Assembly (NCBI RefSeq): GCF_001693485.1
Contig: NZ_MAXC01000051.1
Location: 248,001-312,000, forward strand
Length of the DNA stretch: 64,000 bases
Reading direction: 5' to 3'
Origin: Bradyrhizobium sp. LMTR 3
GTDB taxonomy: Bacteria > Pseudomonadota > Alphaproteobacteria > Rhizobiales > Xanthobacteraceae
Made by a program: the position numbers and the translations under genes. Of the stretch, positions 41,519 through 49,245 are shown one piece after another (positions within the stretch are counted from its first letter, which is position 1; every line of letters begins with the position of its first letter). The notes beneath the pieces were generated by a model that did no database searches, was not told the DNA's origin, and saw only the letters and a list, made by a program, of their open reading frames with translations.

Positions 41519-43621
41519 CTATGAATTCAACGCAGGAGGAGGATCGCCGTTGGGGATATTGTTCGGCTTGCGGCCGGTGATCATGGGAATGATCTCGTCG
41601 CGGGTTCCGAACGCCTGCACCGCGCCCTGATGCAGGATCATGATCTTGTCGACGCTCATCAGCAGCGCCGCGCGCTGCGTGATCGTCACTACCGTGATCT
41701 GCTTTTCCTTGGCGCGCAGCAGCGACTTGGCGAGCGCCCGCTCGCCATTGGAGTCCAGGTTCGAGTTCGGTTCGTCGAGCACGAGCAGGCGCGGGTTGCC
41801 GTAGAACGCGCGCGCCAGCCCGATGCGCTGCCGCTGGCCACCCGACAGCGGACTGCCGTCCATGCCGACGATGGTCTCGTAGCCCTGGGCGAAGCTCGAG
41901 ATCAGTTCGTGCACGTCGGCGGCTTCTGCCGCGTCGAACACATCCTCGTCGCGGGCGTCTTCGCGCATCCGGCCGATGTTGGCCTTGATGGATGCAGGGA
42001 ACAGTTGCACATCCTGCGGCAGGTAGCCGACACTCTCGCCGAACTGGCGTGGATCCCAGTTACGCAGATCCATCATGTCCAGTCTCACGCTGCCGGCGGT
42101 TGGAATGATCGATCCGACCAGCATGCGGGCCAGCATGGTTTTGCCGGTACCGGAGTCTCCGACAATGGCAAGGGATTCTCCAGGCTTCAGTTGAAAGCTG
42201 ATTCCGTTCAGGATCACCTTCTTGTTCGGCGGCGGCACGTAGAGAATGCGCTCGACGCTGAGGTACCCTGCCGGACGCGGCAGCCGGAGCCGCTCCAGGT
42301 TGAGCGGCGAGTTCAGCAGCAGGGATTTGATGCGGACATAGGCTGAACGCGCCTGCACGAAGTTGCGCCAGCCTTCGATGGTCCCCTCCAGCGGCGCCAG
42401 CGCGCGGCTCGCCACGATCGAGGCGGCGATCACCATGCCGCTGGTGATCTCGTTTTCCAGCGACAGCCAGGCGCCCCAGCCGAGGATCGCGATCTGGGTG
42501 CACAGCCGCAGGAATTTCGACACGCCCGTCATCACGATGTTGAGATCCTGCCCGATCACCTGTGCCTTCAGGGACTCCACGGTTTCGCGGCCCCACACCT
42601 GCACGCCTTCGGGAATCATGCCCATGGCGTTGATGACCTGGGCATTGCGGGCCATCGATTCCGCCTGCAGGTTTGCCCGGGCGCCGTAGTTGTTGGCCTG
42701 GTTGAACGGTACCGCGGTGACCCGCTGGTTCAACATCGCCACAACGACCAACGCGACGCCTGCACCCAGTACGATGAATCCGAGTTGCGGATGGATCAGG
42801 AACACGACGGCGAAATAGACCGGCGACACCGGAGCATCAAACATCGTCAGCAATACCGGGCCGGTAATGAACGCGCGCAAATGCTGGAGGTCCGCCAAGG
42901 TCTGGAATTCGCGGCTGGATCCGCTCTGCGCGGCCTTGGCGGCTGCGCTCAAGACCGGTCCACCTAATCGGGCCTCGGTTTCCACCGCAACCCGCATCAG
43001 GATGACGCGGCGCATCATATCCATGAGCACATGCGCTGCGATCGCGACGACCACGATGATAGTCAGCATCACCAGCGTGTCCGTGCTGCGGCTGGTCATC
43101 ACGCGATCTGACATGTTGAACAGGTAGATCGGAATCGCCAGCACCAGCAGGTTGACCGCGATCGAGAATATCCCCACGGTCACCAGGTTGCGGCGGGCAC
43201 TCGCAAGGCCCTTGCCGAGTACGTCGCGAAATTCATTGTCGCCGGAACGCTTTTGGAGCCGCGGCGTGCCGCCACCGCCTCCGCCGCCACCCCCGCCGGA
43301 GGAGCCGCCACCGCCCCTGTTGCCGCCACGCTGCAACGGGGGCGCAGGAGTCTGCTGCTCAATCACGACGGTGGATCCCGGTGCCGGGGTCTTGGCTTCC
43401 TCCCGCAGGGAGGGCTCGACCGCCGGTGGGTCCGCGACCTTGGCTACGGCCGGAGACGCCTTCTCGTCCGCAAGTACGACCGGCGGATCCTTGGCATGCG
43501 GAGGGGGCTCATCAAACCATGGACGAAGCGGAACTAGCTTTGCCATATGCGGCGTTGCTTCGTCATACTCTCTCAAGCGCCAGGTCCCGGCTGCGCCTGG
43601 ACGATCATCCCAACCCCACAT
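41519..43621 (-). CDS. Type I secretion ABC exporter (PrtD-type) with Gly-rich N-terminal linker
   Basis: A 700-residue permease/ATPase. Residues about 1-135 are an unusual Pro/Ala-rich, disordered extension with a run of at least ten Gly. Then come a six-helix membrane domain (from VTVGIFSIAVNLLVLAIPI) and an ATPase with Walker A GDSGTGKT, signature LSGGQRQR and Walker B followed by DEPNSNLD. The ATG at 43621 has CGGAG upstream; an in-frame ATG at 43546 lacks one. The peptidase C39 domain is absent, so substrates should use a C-terminal signal. It is flanked by its putative substrate genes and the HlyD gene. Confidence 0.94.
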   Translation of the reverse strand: MWGWDDRPGAAGTWRLREYDEATPHMAKLVPLRPWFDEPPPHAKDPPVVLADEKASPAVAKVADPPAVEPSLREEAKTPAPGSTVVIEQQTPAPPLQRGGNRGGGGSSGGGGGGGGGGTPRLQKRSGDNEFRDVLGKGLASARRNLVTVGIFSIAVNLLVLAIPIYLFNMSDRVMTSRSTDTLVMLTIIVVVAIAAHVLMDMMRRVILMRVAVETEARLGGPVLSAAAKAAQSGSSREFQTLADLQHLRAFITGPVLLTMFDAPVSPVYFAVVFLIHPQLGFIVLGAGVALVVVAMLNQRVTAVPFNQANNYGARANLQAESMARNAQVINAMGMIPEGVQVWGRETVESLKAQVIGQDLNIVMTGVSKFLRLCTQIAILGWGAWLSLENEITSGMVIAASIVASRALAPLEGTIEGWRNFVQARSAYVRIKSLLLNSPLNLERLRLPRPAGYLSVERILYVPPPNKKVILNGISFQLKPGESLAIVGDSGTGKTMLARMLVGSIIPTAGSVRLDMMDLRNWDPRQFGESVGYLPQDVQLFPASIKANIGRMREDARDEDVFDAAEAADVHELISSFAQGYETIVGMDGSPLSGGQRQRIGLARAFYGNPRLLVLDEPNSNLDSNGERALAKSLLRAKEKQITVVTITQRAALLMSVDKIMILHQGAVQAFGTRDEIIPMITGRKPNNIPNGDPPPALNS

Positions 43622-43666
43622 TTGGAAACTCCGTTACTTCCAATAAACAAAGCATCCTGCTTGCCG

Positions 43667-45598
43667 CTAATGCAGCACGCTTGCCATCGGATCTGCTTGC
43701 ACCGAATTGGTAACGACAGCCGGGCTCGCGTTTGTCTGGTCCTGGGTGTCGTCGACGAACGCGATAAGTTCAGTCACCAGGGTATCGGTATCGCCATTGA
43801 CCGCGTCATCCTGGTCCACCGGCAGCAAATTGGCCTGCACCAGAATGGAATCGGTGTAGACTTCGCCCTCGACGTAAATGACGTCGGGATTGACATCGAC
43901 AATCGCAGCATCGTTGGCGAGTTCATTGCCGCCGGTGCTGGCCGACTGCGTTACGTCGGCGTCAGGATCAAGCGCCATCAGATCGGGCGACGGCTCGTTC
44001 TGCAGTTGATACAGCACGTTGATGTCGGAGGTGATGTTGGTCTGCCAAACCGCATTGATGTCGTAGTAGTCTCCCTTGACGTAGAGCACGCGCAGAGGGC
44101 CGCCATTGCCGGCGATGATACTGCCCAGCTCGGGATCAATCGATGTCACGCCGGAGGCCAGCAGATCCAGGATCTGCTGGAGCCCCGGGGTCAGCCCGTC
44201 GAAGGTGTCGCCGCCATAATTCTCGATAGCGCCCTCGTTCAACAGGCTGTTGTGACCTGAATTCACCGATTGAGACGGATCGGTGCCGTCGGCCGACATC
44301 ACGATATTGTCGTTGTTCAACAGGATGTTGTTCTGGAAGATCACGTTCATGCCGTGATAGGCGCCCTCGATGATGATCAGGTCGTAGTGAATCTCACCAT
44401 CAAAAATCTGAGCCAGATTGCCGAGCTGATTGTGGCCGCTGACGAGATTGTAGTGGCCTTCGCTGCTGACCTGCGTTGCCACATCGTTGTCGGAGAGATA
44501 GTTGGTTTGGCTCACCGTATTGACGCTGTAGTAGTCGCCGTCGACCACATCGACGATCCAGTTCGGCCCCGCCCAGTAGGAGGGGAGGTCGGCATAGATG
44601 CTGGGGTTCTGGACGAAATTGGCGATGTTGGTCGCGACATTGCCTTCGCTGGTCACCGATGGCGTGCCCTCCCCGCCCGACACGCTGACCTCATCGTTGT
44701 CGACGGTCGTGTTGGTCTGGAACATGGCATCGGTCTTGAAGTAATCCCCCAACACCACCATGGTGCGGGCGCTCTCGCCAATATCGACCAGCAGCGCCGC
44801 GTTGATGCTGTAGTTGCCGCCCATCGACGCCCATTGGCCGATGCCGTCGCCGGTGTCCGGCAACTCCTTCAGCTCGATCGGCGGCCTCGGCTCCGTTGGC
44901 GGTTCCTGCAGCTCGCCGTTGACATAGTAACCGGCGGGCACCGAATGCTCATCCGGCGTGCCGTCGCGGTCTGCCCAGGCGGCGTCGTGGGTGATCAGGA
45001 AATCCGTCGCGCCGGCATCGTTCTGCGGCATCCACCAGTCGGTGGGAATCTCGGCGCTGGCATTGGCCACCAACTGCTCGATGGTGGCCATCGCATCGCT
45101 GTTGAGGCTCATGATCAAGGGCTCGGCCGCAACCAGGAAATCCGCCGGTAGATTGAAGTCCTCGTCACGCATGAAGTTGTGCTGGTGGACCGTAAGCTGA
45201 ATCTCCGCGCCGCCGTCCTCGTACTTCACCCTGATGTTAAACTCGCTGCCGCCTCCGCCGCCACCACCACCTCCTGGCGGCAGCACGATGTTCGGTTTCG
45301 GCGGCGTCGGAAAGAAATCGAAATCGGGGTCCTGCGGGCCTTTGAGCAGCTTGAGTGGACGACCGCGGATCATATCCATCGGATCGTCGGCTATCACTTC
45401 CGGCACCGGGCTTGCCGCGCTGTCCATATCCTCCGGCGCGTAGCGATGGTGGTAGTTGGGTCGCAGCGTCGTGTAGTCGCCGGAGGGGCCGGGTCCGGGC
45501 GTCTCATCGTACTGGATGCGATCGCGAGCGATGTCCTCGAAGATCTGCATGTATCCAGCGAAATGGGAAATGATTTCGACGAAACTAGCTGACGCCAT
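43667..45598 (-). CDS. Large repetitive putative type I secretion substrate (643 aa)
   Basis: No signal peptide, very acidic and Asn/Asp-rich, no membrane helix. The N-terminal third is Pro-rich and contains a run of nine Gly. From about residue 265 I count roughly five repeats of 60-80 residues, each with a strand like VLGDYF/VDGDYY/IEGAYH/VKGDYY/VEGEVY, then N-x-V-x-QTN, an Asp-rich turn, and a Ser-Gly-x-N-x-L-x-N segment. No RTX nonapeptides are seen. GGGAGG precedes the ATG. It lies 45 bases upstream of the ABC exporter, so export by that system is inferred. Function may be adhesion or a surface layer. Confidence 0.8.
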   Translation of the reverse strand: MASASFVEIISHFAGYMQIFEDIARDRIQYDETPGPGPSGDYTTLRPNYHHRYAPEDMDSAASPVPEVIADDPMDMIRGRPLKLLKGPQDPDFDFFPTPPKPNIVLPPGGGGGGGGGSEFNIRVKYEDGGAEIQLTVHQHNFMRDEDFNLPADFLVAAEPLIMSLNSDAMATIEQLVANASAEIPTDWWMPQNDAGATDFLITHDAAWADRDGTPDEHSVPAGYYVNGELQEPPTEPRPPIELKELPDTGDGIGQWASMGGNYSINAALLVDIGESARTMVVLGDYFKTDAMFQTNTTVDNDEVSVSGGEGTPSVTSEGNVATNIANFVQNPSIYADLPSYWAGPNWIVDVVDGDYYSVNTVSQTNYLSDNDVATQVSSEGHYNLVSGHNQLGNLAQIFDGEIHYDLIIIEGAYHGMNVIFQNNILLNNDNIVMSADGTDPSQSVNSGHNSLLNEGAIENYGGDTFDGLTPGLQQILDLLASGVTSIDPELGSIIAGNGGPLRVLYVKGDYYDINAVWQTNITSDINVLYQLQNEPSPDLMALDPDADVTQSASTGGNELANDAAIVDVNPDVIYVEGEVYTDSILVQANLLPVDQDDAVNGDTDTLVTELIAFVDDTQDQTNASPAVVTNSVQADPMASVLH

Positions 45599-45688
45599 GG
45601 GAGCCTCCCCTGTCGCCGCGACCGTTAGGGCCGCGCGGCGACCCCACAGTTCTTGTCGGCAACTGCGGCGACTGAAATGAAAACTGGG

Positions 45689-45723
45689 AAAAAATGACCC
45701 GCGCGGCTAACGCCGCGCGGGTC
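45689..45723 (-). terminator. Rho-independent terminator after the first secretion substrate gene
   Basis: A perfect 12-bp stem GACCCGCGCGGC / GCCGCGCGGGTC (45696-45707 / 45712-45723) with a four-base loop. On the minus strand it is followed by A and six T. It lies 11 bases downstream of the stop of the 280-residue substrate gene, so it should reduce read-through into the rest of the secretion operon. Confidence 0.9.
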
Positions 45724-45733
45724 GAACGCAAAA

Positions 45734-46576
45734 CTAACCTACGTCGTCATCGCTGAATGTGGTGCCAGCAGCCTGGATGGTGATGCTGTTGAACTGGATG
45801 TTCGCACCCTGCGTGATGTTCTGGTCGAAGGCCGACTGGTTGATGGCTGCATCGGCGCTCGAAGAGACGTCGGCACGCGCTCCAATCTCGCCGGAGTCGA
45901 TCCTGGACGTTCCGCCCTCGATCTTCGCCTCCATTTCGAAGCCTGCGCCCGGATGACCCCATGTTCCGCCGCCGCCGCCGTTGTAGTTGGCAGACGAAGC
46001 GTTGGTGTCTTGATCGACCAGGTTGTTGACCTGATCAATGTTGAACTGGTTGCCGTCTTCCATCTTCTGGTTCACCACGTCGGGCATGACGATAGAACCC
46101 TGCGTGGTGAAGTTGTAGAGATCGATGACCGGGGTGCTCAGGCCGCTCGTATCCACATCGACATCCACGTCGACATCGACATCCACCTTGCTCTCGACGG
46201 TGTTTTCGATCTTGTTTTCGATGTCGTTGTCGATCTTGTTGTCAACCTCATTGTCGACCTTGTTGTCGAGGTCGTTATCTACCTCGTTGTCGACCTCGTT
46301 CTTGTTCTCATTGAAGTTGAGGTTCCCGTTGGCGCTCCAGTTCTCGTTCTCATTCTTGTTGTCATTGTCGTTGTCGTTCTCGTTGTCGCTCTTGGATTCG
46401 AGCGACTGAACCGCGACCTGGAATTGGCCCTGGCCCTGACCCTGGCCTTGACCCTGGCCCTGCAATTGAGCCTGGAGATTGGCCTGCGCCTGCAACTGAT
46501 CTTGCTTCTGGTCCTGGTCCTGGTCCTGGTCCTGCTTCTGGTCTTGTTCCTGGTCGTTGGGATCCCAAAAAGCCAT
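45734..46576 (-). CDS. Low-complexity QD/QG/DN/DV-repeat protein, putative type I secretion substrate (280 aa)
   Basis: The start at 46576 is preceded by CAGGAG. The protein lacks a signal peptide and is made of successive simple repeats: alternating Gln-Asp and Gln-Lys (residues about 8-28), Gln-Ala/Gln-Gly (about 30-50), Asn-Asp/Asn-Glu runs and NEVDNDLDNKVDN-like units (about 60-125), then five or more Asp-Val. A more normal C-terminal half follows, with NYNGGGGG and an INQSAFDQNITQGANIQ stretch that looks like curlin-type beta repeats. Extremely acidic, so probably calcium-binding or disordered. It is the first gene of the type I secretion unit. Confidence 0.8.
   Translation of the reverse strand: MAFWDPNDQEQDQKQDQDQDQDQKQDQLQAQANLQAQLQGQGQGQGQGQGQFQVAVQSLESKSDNENDNDNDNKNENENWSANGNLNFNENKNEVDNEVDNDLDNKVDNEVDNKIDNDIENKIENTVESKVDVDVDVDVDVDTSGLSTPVIDLYNFTTQGSIVMPDVVNQKMEDGNQFNIDQVNNLVDQDTNASSANYNGGGGGTWGHPGAGFEMEAKIEGGTSRIDSGEIGARADVSSSADAAINQSAFDQNITQGANIQFNSITIQAAGTTFSDDDVG
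46145..46555. repeat. Tandem in-frame micro-repeats inside the QD/DN/DV protein gene
   Basis: The DNA carries nested short tandem arrays: TCCTGG-type hexamers (about 46508-46545), CCCTGG/CCTTGA hexamers (about 46425-46465), TCATTG/TCGTTG units (about 46340-46390), TTGTCGA-type units (about 46220-46300) and CGACAT/CCACGT units (about 46145-46190). All unit lengths are multiples of three, so length changes would keep the frame. Confidence 0.85.
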
Positions 46577-46877
46577 GACGTGCTCCTGTGGCTTGGAGCA
46601 TCGCGGGCGGAACGGAGAGCGCTGATCTTCTATGTCTGCGGTCTTCGAAGCGCGGCGGTGCTCTTCAACGTCGGTTGTTCCGACTGCCGGCATCTCGCCT
46701 TATTGCGGGCGCCAGCGTCGTCAGGATGCCGCCACATCTTCGCCAACAACATGCACGCATTCGATCTTCAGTTGTATCTTGCGATATCAACTATCGACAC
46801 GGTCGACGCTCAGAACGAATGGATGTTGGAGTGAACAGCAGCGGGACGAGACATGACACCCGTCATCGCCGGACCGT
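46577..46877. other. Gene-free region upstream of the type I secretion operon
   Basis: These 301 bases hold the ribosome-binding site of the QD/DN/DV gene and presumably its promoter. I see no convincing gene; frames in it lack support. Confidence 0.5.
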
Positions 46878-47465
46878 TTAAGCCGCATCGCGCGGCACGC
46901 TTTGTGGCTTCACGCCGTGAACATGTGCTTCAAGGCGCGGCAGGAGATCCCAGATCTCGCGGTTGATCTTCGTCATTTCGTGGATCGTCCGCACCATCTC
47001 TTGTAGACGGCTTTCGTCCAGCGCCTTGATCTCTCCGAACCTCAGGCTCGCCTTTGTTTCCATCAATCGCATCGATTGCGTGTGGGTGATGGCGCCCGAG
47101 GAATCGAAAATAAACATGCAATGATTCAACTCATTTCGAACCTTGGTCGATTCCGAGAAGCGTTCGATGAGAGCCGTCAGACTCTTGGCGAGAGCTTTGT
47201 CGGTCACCCTGATCTTGGCCAACCGCTGGATCAGATCGAGCCTCGCGCGGGTCGTATTCAGCGTGGCGAACACGACGGCGGCCGACGCTTCGTCTGTCCG
47301 CAACAGGATCATCAGAACGTAGATGAAAAGACTTTCGTTATTCGACCAGCTACAGATCAGGTTGCCAATCAAGGCGAGAACGAATGTGCGGCGATCGGCG
47401 GAAGCCGGAGCAGCGGCAGCCAGCACTTCGAAATCCGGTTTTGGGGGCAGCTTGCTGACAAACAT
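46878..47465 (-). CDS. Helical hypothetical protein with HEPN-like R-N-x3-H motif
   Basis: A 194-residue, mostly alpha-helical protein with no signal peptide. The start was set at 47465 because the frame's further N-terminus is Arg-rich and unlike protein. The segment STKVRNELNHCMF has the spacing of the R-x4-H motif of HEPN-domain RNases, and LLRTDEASAAVVFATLNTTRARLDLIQRLAK forms a helix before it, as HEPN folds do. The match is suggestive only; the protein could be a non-catalytic relative. It lies upstream of the secretion operon in the same direction, 301 bases away. Confidence 0.75.
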   Translation of the reverse strand: MFVSKLPPKPDFEVLAAAAPASADRRTFVLALIGNLICSWSNNESLFIYVLMILLRTDEASAAVVFATLNTTRARLDLIQRLAKIRVTDKALAKSLTALIERFSESTKVRNELNHCMFIFDSSGAITHTQSMRLMETKASLRFGEIKALDESRLQEMVRTIHEMTKINREIWDLLPRLEAHVHGVKPQSVPRDAA

Positions 47466-47778
47466 CGTATGGTTCCGCGCCCTGCGAGGCCGACAATGAT
47501 ACCATCGTACCTGCTCCGTCACGGCAGTCGTACGTATCGAAAGATATATTAGCCAAGGTTGCGGGGGACGGCTTTTTGCAATTGGGGAATGAAAAAGCAC
47601 ACTTTAATGACCGATTCTTGACGAGATTCGGCCACATTTGGTCTCCTTGGCATCCCCCGTTAGCGAGGGTAAAGTTTTTTTGAACAATTAAGATGCCGAG
47701 TGAACTAATTCACAGCGACTGTGTGCGGTTCTGAAGGAATCTATCGATATCATCGGTATTAAAATCCGGGGGCGCGTT

Positions 47779-48648
47779 ATGTCAGTCCCACGCAAGAAGA
47801 CTGTATTTATTGTAGACGCAATGGCCTTTCGACGAGCTCGAGCGGAGAGCTTCTTAAGTCCTTGGGCCAGCAACGAGCAAGTCGAGCTGATTTCGCTCGA
47901 TCCCGATGAGGCGCACATAAGGCTTATCGAGCGGAGCGAATGCGAGATGCTGATTTACAGCGTCGGCACCCCCTCTCCCCACGAGGTCTTCACCGAGATA
48001 CAGGTGCTGCATACCCTTCGCCGGGAGGCGGCACTCGCCATCATCTCCGACGATGAACATCCCGCCACCGTCCTCGCCGCGATCCGTTGCGGAGCCCGGG
48101 GCTACTTCAGCAATTCCATGGCGCCCGAGCTTGCGTTGCACGCCCTTTCATTCGTCCTCCATGGCGGCACCTACTTTCCGGCAACCGCCATCCTGGCCAG
48201 CCAGACCTTCAGTCCGCCGACGCCTCTCGAATACAGACAACCGGACCTGTCCCAGGAGCAAGCGCTTCCGGAGCCGGAACAACAGACGCAGGCGCCCCCT
48301 CTGGGGCCGGAGGACGGTCCTTACGACCAGCCAGGGTCCCTCTTCGACGGTAAGGCGGTACAGCGCGACCATGGCCTAAACGGCGCGCGGCACGCGCCCG
48401 AGTTTACCGGGCGGCAGTACGCGGTGCTCGCTTGCCTCTGCCAAGGCGATCCCAACAAGGTGATCGGTCGCAAGCTCGGCATGACCGAAACGACGGTGAA
48501 AGTCCATGTCCGCGAAATCATGCGCAAGCTGGGCGTGAGCAACCGGACCCAAGTCGCGATCGCCGCGGCGCGCGTCTCCTTCGACAGTCCCGTCGAACTG
48601 ATTACTCCGGATTCATCCATGACGGTCAGGTCATCCATATCTCACTAG
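47779..48648 (+). CDS. LuxR/NarL-type regulator with a degenerate receiver domain
   Basis: A 289-residue protein. Residues 1-125 fold like a response-regulator receiver (VFIVDAMAFRRARAESF; ISDDEHPATVLAAIRCGARGYF), but the phospho-acceptor position reads LIYSVGTP instead of an Asp, the acidic pair is reduced to one Asp, and the conserved Lys is replaced (SNSMAPE). A Pro/Gln/Glu-rich linker leads to a GerE helix-turn-helix (TGRQYAVLACLCQGDPNKVIGRKLGMTETTVKVHV). It is therefore probably phosphorylation-independent. It lies next to the secretion locus and may regulate it. Confidence 0.9.
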   Translation: MSVPRKKTVFIVDAMAFRRARAESFLSPWASNEQVELISLDPDEAHIRLIERSECEMLIYSVGTPSPHEVFTEIQVLHTLRREAALAIISDDEHPATVLAAIRCGARGYFSNSMAPELALHALSFVLHGGTYFPATAILASQTFSPPTPLEYRQPDLSQEQALPEPEQQTQAPPLGPEDGPYDQPGSLFDGKAVQRDHGLNGARHAPEFTGRQYAVLACLCQGDPNKVIGRKLGMTETTVKVHVREIMRKLGVSNRTQVAIAAARVSFDSPVELITPDSSMTVRSSISH

Positions 48649-49035
48649 CGATTATTTTCGGCATTACGCCAGTTGCCATTGGGCCATCCTGGATCGGCGC
48701 TTCTGCGATCCGCACACAAGAAATCACCTGTAGAAAAGAAACGGCGCCCGGACTGACTTCGGATGTGGGGCCATGGGCGCGTCATGGGGCGCTCGTCGAA
48801 GTTCAGTTATCGGAGTGGATTGCATCGTCCCTCGCGGAAATGAAACAGGGAACCGGTCGCTGTCACAATAAGCGCGTTCGAGCAGATAACGGATCATTGG
48901 TGATAATCCTTACGATATAGGGAAACGAAGGATAGGGCGCCGGGGGAGGTCTTCGCCCTCGCCTCGTTTCCCTGTCATCGCTCCTGCCGGAACTCGCGGG
49001 CCATTTCTCCGGCGACCTGTCAGCCAGAGCCTTTT

Positions 49036-49058
49036 CGGTTCTGATTGAATCAGAACCG
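49036..49058. repeat. Perfect 23-base palindrome
   Basis: CGGTTCTGATT-G-AATCAGAACCG has perfect 11-bp arms around a single base. The same type of palindrome occurs in repeat units of related genomes, where it begins a longer element; here it directly precedes the 49061-49153 block. Confidence 0.75.
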
Positions 49059-49060
49059 GG

Positions 49061-49153
49061 CTCTAGATTGTTGTTTTGACGCGTTTTCTTGACGCGAACC
49101 GGTGTCCACCCCGGATCAAGTCCGGGGCAGGCTTTCGCTGGAAAACGCTCTAG
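49061..49153. repeat. Dispersed repeat (CTCTAG...CTCTAG block)
   Basis: The block starts CTCTAGATTGTTGTTTTGACGC and ends GGAAAACGCTCTAG. It contains GACGCGTTTTCTTGACGCG and a CACCCCGGATCAAGTCCGGGG hairpin. It looks like a mobile-type repeat frequent in Bradyrhizobium spacers. Confidence 0.65.
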
Positions 49154-49245
49154 CGCCTCGTTGCGGAAAGCGGCGGCATCCCATTGCAATGCCGCAATAT
49201 ATGATTATCGTCATACAAATATCCGATCGAACAGGAGAATCTCCA

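Larger units (their letters stand above)
48649..49245. other. Intergenic region with repeats between the LuxR-type and thiolase genes
   Basis: No supported gene in these 597 bases. They contain a perfect palindrome (49036-49058) and a dispersed repeat block (49061-49153). The rest shows no structure I can interpret. Confidence 0.55.

Noticed and set aside
43667..45598. RTX adhesin/toxin identity for the large secretion substrate
   Set aside because: No GGxGxDxUx nonapeptides can be found; only the secretion-operon context would support RTX.
46145..46555. Regularly repeated DNA that might suggest a CRISPR array
   Set aside because: Units are 6-7 bases in-frame codons of a protein; there are no spacers or long direct repeats.
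48657..48920. Possible gene downstream of the LuxR-type regulator
   Set aside because: No ribosome-binding site, codon use or motif supports a gene.
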